Under the pieces are notes generated by a model. That model was not told the origin of the DNA, made no database searches, and saw only the letters and a list, made by a program, of their open reading frames with translations. From the NCBI RefSeq assembly GCF_017876405.1, contig NZ_JAGINW010000001.1, positions 10,615,203-10,679,202 of the forward strand: a stretch of 64,000 bases of DNA, given 5' to 3'. Below, piece after piece: positions 9,079 to 17,177 of this stretch. Source of the stretch: Kibdelosporangium banguiense. GTDB taxonomy: Bacteria > Actinomycetota > Actinomycetes > Mycobacteriales > Pseudonocardiaceae. The position numbers were made by a program, and so were the translations under genes. The stretch's first letter is position 1, and every line of letters begins with the position of its first letter.

Positions 9079-10480
9079 ACTCGCGAAGGTCGTCGGTCAG
9101 CTGACGAAGGCTCGCCTCGATGCTGTACATCATGTGGCCACCGGCGTAGGTCTCGGTCCGGACGCGGTCGACCGGCCACGTGGACTGGTTCACGGCGTGC
9201 TCGGCCGCGCCCATGGTGGTCGACAGGTCGAACGCGCCCGTGCAGATCAGCAGCCGCATTTCCGGCAGTTTCGCCATGGCCGTGGACAACTCGGCCATGT
9301 AGGGCCAGTCCCCGAACGGCGATGTCGCCTGCCCCCAGATCCACGAGTTCGCGGCGGCCGGGTCCGCGTCACGGTAGTCCTCCGGCCAGCCGACCTTGAG
9401 GAAGTCCCGCAGGTGCGCCGCCATCGCCGGGCCGATCGCGTTCTCGATGGCACCGACGCCGGTCGGCTGCGGCCCCATCACGGTCGCGGCGAACGACTTC
9501 CCGTCCTCGTCAGGAGGCGGTGGGGCCGGCGGCCCGGCGTACCGGCCGTCGTACATGTAGAGCACCAAGCCCTCCTCGGCCAGGAGCTCGACCCGGAAGG
9601 CGTGTTTGGGCATCCGGAGGTTTCGTTCGAGCCACCGGCTCGCCGGAATGCCGGTCAGCGACGTCAGCCGGTGCGCGATCGGCTCTCGCTGGGCGGCAGG
9701 CAGCCTGGTTCCCTGGTACAGCGCGGCCAGATACTCCGTGGCGGCGAAGCCGGACGCCTCCGCGACGACGTCGTCCAGGCTCCGGCCCGTTGTGTCGATT
9801 TTGCCGTGATACCAGGCGATCGCGGCCAGCGTCGGCAATGAGACGACGTAGCTGAGGATGTTTGCCGGGCGTGAGGAGGTCTCGATGATGTTGGCGGCCT
9901 GACTGATGAGGACAACGCCTTGCACAGCAACGGGATTCGGCAGGTTCGCGAGCATCCGTGCCACGACCGCGACCCGGATCGTGCCGTAGCTCTCCCCCAC
10001 CAGATACACCGGAGAACCCAGCCGGTCGTGCTCACGCAGCCAGGTCTCGATCCAGGCGGTCATCTGCTGGGCATCGGCCTCGACCCCGTGGTACTTCCCT
10101 GGATCGACACCGTCGAGGACTCGGCTGTAGCCGGTGCCCGCCGGATCGAAGAACACGATGTCGGCCACGTCCAGCGGGCAGTATTCGTTGTCCACTGTCC
10201 GGAAACCTGATGGATCGGCGTGGATGTCGTCCGGGTAGGCGATCCGGCGCGGCCCCAGCGCCGCCATGTGCAACGGAGTCGCCGCGACGATCGGCCCGCC
10301 GTTGCAGACGAACATCACCGGCCGCTGATCACCTTCGACAGCAACGTATTCCGTGCACGCCAACCGCACGGACGGCACCCCGTTCCCGTCCGGGACCACT
10401 GTCTCCCGCAGGACTGCGTTGTAATCCACCCGCAGGCCGTTGAACACGCCCTGGTGGAAGGTTGTCACCGGCTCATGCAC
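9059..10480 (-). CDS. S10-like serine carboxypeptidase family protein with altered oxyanion motif
   Basis: Alpha/beta hydrolase of the serine carboxypeptidase (S10-like) group, 473 residues, with no signal peptide. The nucleophile elbow is GESYG; a late Asp lies in A-F-D-L-S-T and the His in Y-A-G-G-H. The usual N-G-G-P-G-x-S-S oxyanion segment reads NGGPIVAA, so activity may be changed or lost. The start is GTG 10480 with AGGGAG upstream, overlapping the previous gene by 16 nt; the frame is open further but shows only a shadow. It is the last gene of the aminotransferase operon. Confidence 0.8.
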   Translation of the reverse strand: MHEPVTTFHQGVFNGLRVDYNAVLRETVVPDGNGVPSVRLACTEYVAVEGDQRPVMFVCNGGPIVAATPLHMAALGPRRIAYPDDIHADPSGFRTVDNEYCPLDVADIVFFDPAGTGYSRVLDGVDPGKYHGVEADAQQMTAWIETWLREHDRLGSPVYLVGESYGTIRVAVVARMLANLPNPVAVQGVVLISQAANIIETSSRPANILSYVVSLPTLAAIAWYHGKIDTTGRSLDDVVAEASGFAATEYLAALYQGTRLPAAQREPIAHRLTSLTGIPASRWLERNLRMPKHAFRVELLAEEGLVLYMYDGRYAGPPAPPPPDEDGKSFAATVMGPQPTGVGAIENAIGPAMAAHLRDFLKVGWPEDYRDADPAAANSWIWGQATSPFGDWPYMAELSTAMAKLPEMRLLICTGAFDLSTTMGAAEHAVNQSTWPVDRVRTETYAGGHMMYSIEASLRQLTDDLREFIRPRP

Positions 10481-11856
10481 GTTGGCTCCCTTACGAAATC
10501 GCGCAGATCCGCGACCAGCTGTTCCCGGGACCCACGCCCGAGATAGGGCATGTGACCCGACTCGTAGGCACGGACGTGCACCCGCGCCGGGTCGAGTGCG
10601 ACTCTCGAGACGGTGTATCGCAAAGCGCCGACTGTCGTGACCAGGTCGTAGACGCCCACGCCCAGCATCAGCCGAAAGTCCGGGCTGCGCCGCATCGCCG
10701 TCGCGAGATCGGATGTGTAGTTCCTGGGCGGTGCACCAGGCTCGCCGCCGTAGTCCCAGCGCCCGTAGACCTTGGCGAACTCGATCACGCGGTAGTCGTC
10801 GTCCACTTCGCAACCGAGCTCGTCCCGCAGGTAACTCTCGATCACACCGGCGAACGAGGGAACGTACTGCCCCATCGCGGGATCGTCGCCCACCGGGTCG
10901 CCCGCCCCGGCCAGCGGCAATCGGTAACGGCTGTCGTAGAGGCCGGCCTGTTGCTCACCGAGCAGCAGCCGAGCGAACTCCGCCGCGGTGAACCTCAGGT
11001 TGTGCGCGACGATCGTCTCAGGCGCCAGCCCGATCAGTTCGTGCAGACGCTTCGCGACGGCATCACGCCGCTCGCTGTCCAGTTGCTGACCGGCGAACAA
11101 GGCAACGAGGTAGTCCTCGGCGGCGAACGCTGCCGCTGCCTGGATATGTTCGTCCACACCGGACGTTCGAGTCGGCACCCGGTCGTGGTACCACGCCGTT
11201 GCTGCCAGGGATGGCAGTACCGTCGCGTAGCCGAGATCTCCGGCACTGTCGCTCAGGGACAGTGCCGGACCGATCAGGATAGCGCCGTTGAGGGCGAGTG
11301 ATTCCAGGCTGCCCGTGGTCGTCGGCCCGCCGATGCTCATACCGGCGACTGTGGCGGCGCGAACCGCGCCGTAGCTCTCGCCGAGCAGGAACTTGGGCGC
11401 GTTCTCCCGCTTGTTCTTACGTGCCCACTGTTTGATGAATCTGATCGTGGCGATCGCGTCCGCGGTCACACTGTAGAAGTCGGATTCCTGTTCCTCGCTC
11501 AGCACCCGGCTGAATCCGGTGCCGGGCGGGTCGATGAACACCAGGTCCGCGCTGTCGAGCACGCAGTCGGGATTGTCGACGAGCCCGAACGGCGGTGCCG
11601 TCCGGGGAGTCAGCAGATCGGCGTCGGCGACGCGCCGCGGGCCAAGCCCGAGGTGCAGCCACACCGAGGACGATCCCGGCCCGCCGTTGAACGCGAAAAT
11701 CACCGGCCGCTCAGGCTTTCCCGGCATGAAATAGCTGGTGCAGACGTATCGCGCACCTGGTTTGCCGGTGGAGTCGGGCACGATCAGTTCGTCCACTCTG
11801 GCCTCATATTCGACGGCCACGCCACCGAACACGCCCTCGCGGCATACCACGCTCAT
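10465..11856 (-). CDS. S10-like serine carboxypeptidase family protein
   Basis: A 463-residue member of the same family with an intact oxyanion segment NGGPGSSS, elbow GESYG, a late Asp in V-Y-D-L-V-T and a catalytic His in E-S-G-H-M-P. No signal peptide is present, unlike secreted S10 enzymes, which points to cutting imported peptides or deacylating a small molecule in the cytoplasm. The start overlaps the amidohydrolase stop as ATGA. Confidence 0.85.
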   Translation of the reverse strand: MSVVCREGVFGGVAVEYEARVDELIVPDSTGKPGARYVCTSYFMPGKPERPVIFAFNGGPGSSSVWLHLGLGPRRVADADLLTPRTAPPFGLVDNPDCVLDSADLVFIDPPGTGFSRVLSEEQESDFYSVTADAIATIRFIKQWARKNKRENAPKFLLGESYGAVRAATVAGMSIGGPTTTGSLESLALNGAILIGPALSLSDSAGDLGYATVLPSLAATAWYHDRVPTRTSGVDEHIQAAAAFAAEDYLVALFAGQQLDSERRDAVAKRLHELIGLAPETIVAHNLRFTAAEFARLLLGEQQAGLYDSRYRLPLAGAGDPVGDDPAMGQYVPSFAGVIESYLRDELGCEVDDDYRVIEFAKVYGRWDYGGEPGAPPRNYTSDLATAMRRSPDFRLMLGVGVYDLVTTVGALRYTVSRVALDPARVHVRAYESGHMPYLGRGSREQLVADLRDFVREPTCMSR

Positions 11857-13817
11857 GAATCAGCCCCTGGAATCGTCACGGGAGGAGGAAGTTCGAACGG
11901 CTCGATGTCCAGCTCGCGGTAGATCTCCGCGGGGAAGTGGACGTCACCGCCCTTGACCACCATGCGCACCTTGCGGATGTCATTGATGTTCTGGGTGGGG
12001 TCACCGTCCACCAGAACGAAGTCCGCGCGTTTGCCGCGTTCGATGCTTCCGCTGACATCCGCACGGCCCAAATGCTCGGCGCAGTCGTAGGTCGCGATGC
12101 GCAGCACGTCAGCCGGGTCCATCCCGACTGCGACGTACAGTTCGAGTTCACGATGGACGGTGAAGCCGGTCCCGTCGTCGGTGCCGGGCCAGAGCGGGAT
12201 TCCCTCGGCGTGCAGCATGGCCATGGTGTGCAGCAATTTCGGGAACGAGTCGTCGTAGGCGGCCAGGTCCTCCGCGCTTTTCGCGGGCACAAAAGTCCGT
12301 TTGCGGTAACGCTGGTAGCCGATCGGCATGTGGTCGAGGTATGCCGCCTCGCTGGCGTGGACCTGCCCGGCGCGGCCGCACATCAGCCGCTCCAGGATCA
12401 CCGTCGTCGTGTCCAGCCCGACGTCGTGCTGCCGCATCAGCTCCACGGTGTGCTGCACTCGTGGCCCGCTGAGATCAAGGTCCTTGGCCCGGGCCATCGC
12501 GGTCAGCCGGAGCGGAGTCCGGGTGTCCTCGTCCGGTTCGAGCAGCCACCCCAGGATCAGCTGGTTAATGTGGGTGATCTCGTCGTAGCCGTCCTCGATC
12601 ATCCGGTCCGGCGTGGCGAAGGCGGGAACGTGTCCCACCGCACGCAACCCGAGGCGGTGTGCCTCGGTCGTCAGCGGTTTCACCCAGTCCGGGTTCATCG
12701 AGTTGTAGATCTTGATCTGGTGGTAGCCGCGGTCGGCGTACCACCGCACCGCGTCCAGCGCCTCGTCGAGCGTGTCCGGAATGATGCCCAGCCGCACCGA
12801 GAACGGGCTCCGCCCCTCGATCATGCCGGACGGGACCACCGTCGGCCCGGCAAGCTCGCCGCTGTCGAACCGCGGCAACAGCTCCAGGAGCATGTCGTTG
12901 TCGTTTCCCATGTCCCGCGTCGTGGTGACACCAGCCGCGAGGTAGAACAGCCCGGTCCACGCCGAGTTGTGCGCGTGCATGTCGTGCAGACCGGCGAGCA
13001 CCGTGCCACCTTGACCGTCGATCTCGATCTGCCCCGGGTGCGCGGCGTGCCCGACTCCGGTGATCTTGCCTCGGAAGAACGTGACCGACATCCTTTCGGT
13101 CAGGCGTTTCGTGAACGGGTCGAACACACGCACGTCGCGAATACGTACGGGGACATCGAATCGATGCCTGACCCGTTGCTGTACCCGGGCGAGATGTTCA
13201 GTAGTCAGTGCGCTGCCGAGCGCGACCAAGGTCGCGTAGTGGTGCTCGTAGCCCTCGCGGACGGCGATCTCACTGATCATCAGATCACCACCGAGGCATG
13301 CGATCAGCCGGTGTTCGCCGCCCAGCAGCACGAACTCCGGAAGCAGCTTCACTCCACTGAGGACATAGGCGTCGACCGTGGCCCCATCGAGGTCCACCTG
13401 GCGGAGGTGTTCGGCGCGCAGCCGCCCGGAGGGCAGGACCTCGAGACTCCGGCCTGAGGCAAGCACCGCGCGCATATAGATACCGGAGGCGTACGGGCTG
13501 GTGTCGTTGGCGACGTACAGGCGAGGCGAATCCGCTTCGACGCATCCCTGGTCGGCCTGACTCGTCCACTGTGTCTTACCGTTCTCTGTGGACAGAACCT
13601 CGTGGACGGAGCCTCCCATCAGGGAAGTCCCGTCGATGCTCCAGTCGAGCGGAATTCCCTGCCCGTCCAGTCGAATGCGCTCTCGCAGCTTGGCGCCACG
13701 GCCGTTGTTGTCAACGGCGTAGTCCACATCGATGACAGGACCGTCGGAAGTCGCGGTGATCCGGCCGACCGTCTCGCCGTTGCTGACAACGATGAACCGC
13801 TCCTGGATCACAGTCAC
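11853..13817 (-). CDS. Amidohydrolase family protein (imidazolonepropionase-like)
   Basis: A 654-residue protein. The first ~270 residues form a beta-rich extension of unknown role; the rest is a metal-dependent amidohydrolase barrel with D-M-H-A-H-N (metal-binding HxH), a later G-H-V-P, T-H-I-N and P-G-T-D-D-G (metal Asp). Relatives cleave cyclic amides or dipeptide-like bonds. The start is GTG 13817, overlapping the aminotransferase stop as GTGA; upstream open frame is a shadow. The actual substrate cannot be told from sequence. Confidence 0.82.
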   Translation of the reverse strand: MTVIQERFIVVSNGETVGRITATSDGPVIDVDYAVDNNGRGAKLRERIRLDGQGIPLDWSIDGTSLMGGSVHEVLSTENGKTQWTSQADQGCVEADSPRLYVANDTSPYASGIYMRAVLASGRSLEVLPSGRLRAEHLRQVDLDGATVDAYVLSGVKLLPEFVLLGGEHRLIACLGGDLMISEIAVREGYEHHYATLVALGSALTTEHLARVQQRVRHRFDVPVRIRDVRVFDPFTKRLTERMSVTFFRGKITGVGHAAHPGQIEIDGQGGTVLAGLHDMHAHNSAWTGLFYLAAGVTTTRDMGNDNDMLLELLPRFDSGELAGPTVVPSGMIEGRSPFSVRLGIIPDTLDEALDAVRWYADRGYHQIKIYNSMNPDWVKPLTTEAHRLGLRAVGHVPAFATPDRMIEDGYDEITHINQLILGWLLEPDEDTRTPLRLTAMARAKDLDLSGPRVQHTVELMRQHDVGLDTTTVILERLMCGRAGQVHASEAAYLDHMPIGYQRYRKRTFVPAKSAEDLAAYDDSFPKLLHTMAMLHAEGIPLWPGTDDGTGFTVHRELELYVAVGMDPADVLRIATYDCAEHLGRADVSGSIERGKRADFVLVDGDPTQNINDIRKVRMVVKGGDVHFPAEIYRELDIEPFELPPPVTIPGADS

Positions 13818-14881
13818 CTCGCGTCTCCCGGCCGCAGCCCTTTCAAGCCGATCAGCAGCTGATCGATCTCGGCGTCCGAGGTGTAGAAGTTCGGCGAGAT
13901 CCGCAGATATCCACCCCGCTCCGCGACCGTCACCCCCACCGTCGCCAGCTGCTCGACAGCGGCGGTCACGTCCGCGAGTCCGGACAGGCTGACGATTCCC
14001 GCGGTACGCCTGGGATCCGCCACCGGCGCCAGGCCCAGGTGCGCGGTCTCGGCGTGCACCCGCTGGGCCAGTTGCCCGACACGACTGTGAATCGCTTCCA
14101 GGCCAATGGTTCGGCGCACCGAAGCCGCAGCGTCGAGCGCGTAGACGCCTGGAAGGTTGAGATGCCCGTAGGTCAGCCGCGGTGTCGGCGGTGGGTTGCC
14201 ATGGCCAAGCAGCATGGGTTTCAGCTTGGCGAGGCTGGGCTGCTTGCCGATCACCACCGCGACACCGAACCCGGCAAGCAACCACTTGTATCCGGTCGCG
14301 ATGTAGAAATCGACAGCGTCGAGTCCTACCGGGATACTGCCCGCGGCCTGTGCGCCGTCACATACCAAGAGGGCGCCGGCCTTCGCACAAGCAGTACCCA
14401 GTACGTCCAGGTCCACTGTCGTTCCGGTGAACGAACTGACGTGCGACACGGCCACCACACGCGTCCGAGGGCCGATCGCACTGAGCAGAGCGCCGAGCCT
14501 GTCGTCACCGGCGAGCGGCTCGACCTGTACCACCCGGACCTCATCGCCAAGTTCACGCCACGGAAGCACCACCGTGGGAAAATCATCGGACAGCACAAGC
14601 ACTTCGTCATCCGGGCGCCACGGCACCGCGTGTGCGATCGCGTTGATCGCTTCGCCCGTGCTCGCCATGAACGCCACTTCGTCCACACCGACGCCGAACT
14701 CTGCCGCGAAACTCTCGTGCGCTCGTTCGACAACCGGACGCCACCGCGACGCCCCCCGGATCCCGAGCCCCAGAGCCTCATAGCACTCGGTCACCGCACG
14801 AGCCACCGGCTCCGGCACCAAGCCGATCGACGCCGTGTCCAGATAACTCCCAGACGGCTTGCCGGGAAAGTACTCAGTCAC
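13814..14881 (-). CDS. Class-V PLP-dependent enzyme (isopenicillin N epimerase/cysteine desulfurase-like)
   Basis: A 355-residue fold-type I PLP enzyme. Seen are the S-H-V-S-S-F-T-G substrate region, C-D-G-A-Q-A (PLP-ring Asp) and the Schiff-base lysine in A-T-G-Y-K-W-L. Subfamily relatives include isopenicillin N epimerases and amino-acid lyases. A GTG start at 14881 opens the operon aminotransferase-amidohydrolase-two S10-like peptidases. The regulated promoter lies immediately upstream. Confidence 0.85.
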   Translation of the reverse strand: MTEYFPGKPSGSYLDTASIGLVPEPVARAVTECYEALGLGIRGASRWRPVVERAHESFAAEFGVGVDEVAFMASTGEAINAIAHAVPWRPDDEVLVLSDDFPTVVLPWRELGDEVRVVQVEPLAGDDRLGALLSAIGPRTRVVAVSHVSSFTGTTVDLDVLGTACAKAGALLVCDGAQAAGSIPVGLDAVDFYIATGYKWLLAGFGVAVVIGKQPSLAKLKPMLLGHGNPPPTPRLTYGHLNLPGVYALDAAASVRRTIGLEAIHSRVGQLAQRVHAETAHLGLAPVADPRRTAGIVSLSGLADVTAAVEQLATVGVTVAERGGYLRISPNFYTSDAEIDQLLIGLKGLRPGDAR

Positions 14882-14916
14882 AGCACCCCGATTCTCCCGA
14901 CGGCAAATCTCAACAA

Positions 14917-14944
14917 AGAGTAGAGCTAATCAACAGCATGTCAA
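14917..14944 (-). promoter_or_regulatory. Promoter of the class-V PLP enzyme operon with shared element
   Basis: On the minus strand a consensus -35 TTGACA (14944-14939) is 16 nt from -10 TACTCT (14922-14917). The shared element TGTTGATTAGCTCTAC occupies 14935-14920 and ends 39 nt before the GTG start. A further TCAACA lies at 14910-14915 on the plus strand. Confidence 0.65.
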
Positions 14945-15684
14945 CCCTTGCTGTCGGTGCCCTGCAACTCGTTCAGGTAGTTGTAGATCGTGAAGCGGCT
15001 GACCCCCAGACGCTGCGCGGCGAGGTCCACAGCCTCCCTGATCGTGAAGAACCCGCGGCCGTCCAACTCCCGGACGACCGCCACCTTGTGCGCCTTCTTC
15101 ATCAGCTCGACCGGCACACCGATGGCGGCGATCGCGTCCCGCAGGATGCCCGCCGCCAGCTCGTCCACTGAAACGGGGAAGGTCTCGACCGGCGCACCGG
15201 GAGGCCCGTCGGCGGTGCTGGAGATGGTTGTCGTGGCCGTCAGCACGGCGAGCACCTCCTGCGCCCGCCGCAGGTCGTCGACGTCCGTGTTCAGGCACAG
15301 GCAACACACCGGCTTGCCGGACTCAGCGTGGAAGAAGATGCTGGACGACCGCATCACCAGACCGTCCGCGGTCTCCGTGGGGTAGCCGATCAGGTGCTCG
15401 CTCCACCCCGAACTGAAAGTGCGCAGGCCCAGGTCAGTGGCAGGCCCGCCGACCTGGCGGCCGGTGATCGACCCGGCGATCGCGGCGATCGTGTTCGGCA
15501 TCTTCGTCAGATCGTGCAGGACGACCTCGGTACGAGGACGCAGGGCCTGCGCGAGCGCGGGCACGATCGGCGCGATCAGGCTCACCACATGGGCAGCGTG
15601 AATCACCTCGGCCTCGGTGAAGCTCAGCTCGCCGCTCTCGGCCTTGCCGGAGCCTTCGCGGCTGCCGCCCGTCTTCGCTGTCAT
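14941..15684 (-). CDS. DauR/YheO-like transcriptional regulator, second copy
   Basis: A 247-residue paralogue of the regulator at 8365-9078, colinear through both domains: L-H-D-L-T, G-R-Q-V-G-G-P-A-T-D-L-G-L-R-T-F and the HTH segment S-R-F-T-I-Y-N-Y-L-N. It points toward the PLP-enzyme operon, whose -35 it overlaps at its 3' end, and diverges from the S10-like/M61-like operon. The two copies may sense different ligands or form a pair acting on the same sites. Confidence 0.85.
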   Translation of the reverse strand: MTAKTGGSREGSGKAESGELSFTEAEVIHAAHVVSLIAPIVPALAQALRPRTEVVLHDLTKMPNTIAAIAGSITGRQVGGPATDLGLRTFSSGWSEHLIGYPTETADGLVMRSSSIFFHAESGKPVCCLCLNTDVDDLRRAQEVLAVLTATTTISSTADGPPGAPVETFPVSVDELAAGILRDAIAAIGVPVELMKKAHKVAVVRELDGRGFFTIREAVDLAAQRLGVSRFTIYNYLNELQGTDSKG

Positions 15685-15715
15685 CCGCCCAAAATGTCAG
15701 CGACAATCAACGAAG

Positions 15716-15730
15716 TCAACAAAGTGTTGA
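15716..15730. promoter_or_regulatory. Inverted repeat TCAACA-N3-TGTTGA, candidate regulator operator
   Basis: A perfect 6-3-6 inverted repeat between the divergent regulator (start 15684) and the S10-like peptidase operon (start 15801). Its half-site matches the TGTTGA part of the shared promoter element, so it is a good candidate for the binding site of the adjacent DauR-like protein. Assignment is inference. Confidence 0.5.
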
Positions 15731-15739
15731 GGTCACGCC

Positions 15740-15768
15740 TTGCACTGACTGTTGAACTTCTCTACCGT
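15740..15768 (+). promoter_or_regulatory. Promoter of the S10/M61 operon with shared element
   Basis: -35 TTGCAC (15740-15745) is 17 nt from -10 TACCGT (15763-15768). The shared element TGTTGAACTTCTCTAC is at 15750-15765, ending 35 nt before the ATG. An RBS AGGGGAGG follows at 15784-15791. Confidence 0.65.
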
Positions 15769-15800
15769 GCGTTGAATCCGGCCAGGGGAGGTTCAACCGC

Positions 15801-17177
15801 ATGAGGCACACCGCGACCATCGGCGGCGTGACGCTGGACTACACGGCACAGTGGGAGCAGCTGGTCCTGGCCGAGAACGACGGCACGCCCAACGCGGTCA
15901 TCTCCGCCACGTCCTACCAGGTCGTCACGGGCGAACCGAGACCGGTGATGTTCCTGTTCAACGGAGGTCCCGGCGCGTCCTCGTCGCCGTTGCACATGTC
16001 GGCGTTCGGCCCCAAACGCTTCGTCGGCGATCCCGTCTCCGGTCAGCGGACCATCATCCCCAACGAGTTCTGTCTGCTTGACCGCGTGGACCTCGTCTTC
16101 ATCGACCCGGTCGGCACGGGTTTCAGCCGCGAGCTCCGCGAAGGCGGGGCCACGCCGTACATGTCGATCCACGGCGACTCGGCTGCCGTGGAGCAGTTCA
16201 TCCGGCATTGGCTGGCCGAGCACAAGCGCTCGGACTCCCCTGTCTACCTGGTCGGTGAGAGCTTCGGCGGCTTCCGGCTCGCGACACTGTGCGCGAGGAT
16301 CGCCGACCTCGGTGTAGCGGGCCTCGTGTTCGTCTCGCCGATGCTGGACGCCAGCGCCTCGTGGCCTTCACCAGGCAACGACCTGCCCCACGTGTTCCAG
16401 CTCCCGGCCATCGCAGTCGCCGCATGGCAGCACAAGTGCGCCTCGGCCCACGCCCACGATGCCGTCACGGTGTTCGATGAGACCCAGCGCTTCGCCGAGA
16501 CCGACTACCTTCGCGCATTGCACCTGGGGTCGGCGCTGCCGGCCGCGGACCGTGCCGCCGTCGCCGACTTTCTGGCCGAACTGACCGGGCTGCCGCAGGA
16601 AACCGTCATCGCCGACGATCTCCGTATCGACAGCGAGAAGTTCCTGCGCACACTGCTGGCAGACCGCGATGAGCTGGTGGGACGCCTCGACACGAGGGTC
16701 ACGGGCCCGATGCCGCCGCCTGCCACGGACGACCGTCCGCCTGCCGCCGACGATCCCGCACTGGGCATCGGCCGCTCCAACGTGATCCTGTCCGACCAGA
16801 TCGCCGACTACCTCCGAGCCGAGGCCGGGGCCGGTGTCGACGGCACCTACGTGTCGCTGTCGCTTGACATCCACTTCGCCTTCGACTGGCGAAACGATCA
16901 CCCCAGGCCCGAGTTCTACACCAATCCGACACCGAACGTCGCCGAGCTCATCCGGGCCAGGCCCAAGTCCCGCGTACTGCTCCTGGGTGGCTATTTCGAC
17001 CTGTCGACCCCGCTGGCCGCGAGTGTGTTCGCGTTGCGTCACAGCGGCTTGCCGCCGTCGAGTTTGGACATATGTGCGCTTGCCGCCGGCCACTCGCTCG
17101 ATGACGACGACACGCTACGGACAGCCGGTGCCGCTATCCGGGCCGTCATCGACGCGACCCTCGAAGGCCAACCGTGA
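15801..17177 (+). CDS. S10-like serine carboxypeptidase family protein, third copy
   Basis: 458 residues, no signal peptide. Oxyanion segment NGGPGASS, nucleophile elbow GESFGG, late Asp in Y-F-D-L-S-T and His in A-A-G-H-S. It aligns along its length with the two copies at 9.1-11.9 kb, including the N-terminal G-V-x-L-D-Y motif. The ATG at 15801 has a strong RBS. It is first in a two-gene operon with the M61-like protein. Confidence 0.85.
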   Translation: MRHTATIGGVTLDYTAQWEQLVLAENDGTPNAVISATSYQVVTGEPRPVMFLFNGGPGASSSPLHMSAFGPKRFVGDPVSGQRTIIPNEFCLLDRVDLVFIDPVGTGFSRELREGGATPYMSIHGDSAAVEQFIRHWLAEHKRSDSPVYLVGESFGGFRLATLCARIADLGVAGLVFVSPMLDASASWPSPGNDLPHVFQLPAIAVAAWQHKCASAHAHDAVTVFDETQRFAETDYLRALHLGSALPAADRAAVADFLAELTGLPQETVIADDLRIDSEKFLRTLLADRDELVGRLDTRVTGPMPPPATDDRPPAADDPALGIGRSNVILSDQIADYLRAEAGAGVDGTYVSLSLDIHFAFDWRNDHPRPEFYTNPTPNVAELIRARPKSRVLLLGGYFDLSTPLAASVFALRHSGLPPSSLDICALAAGHSLDDDDTLRTAGAAIRAVIDATLEGQP

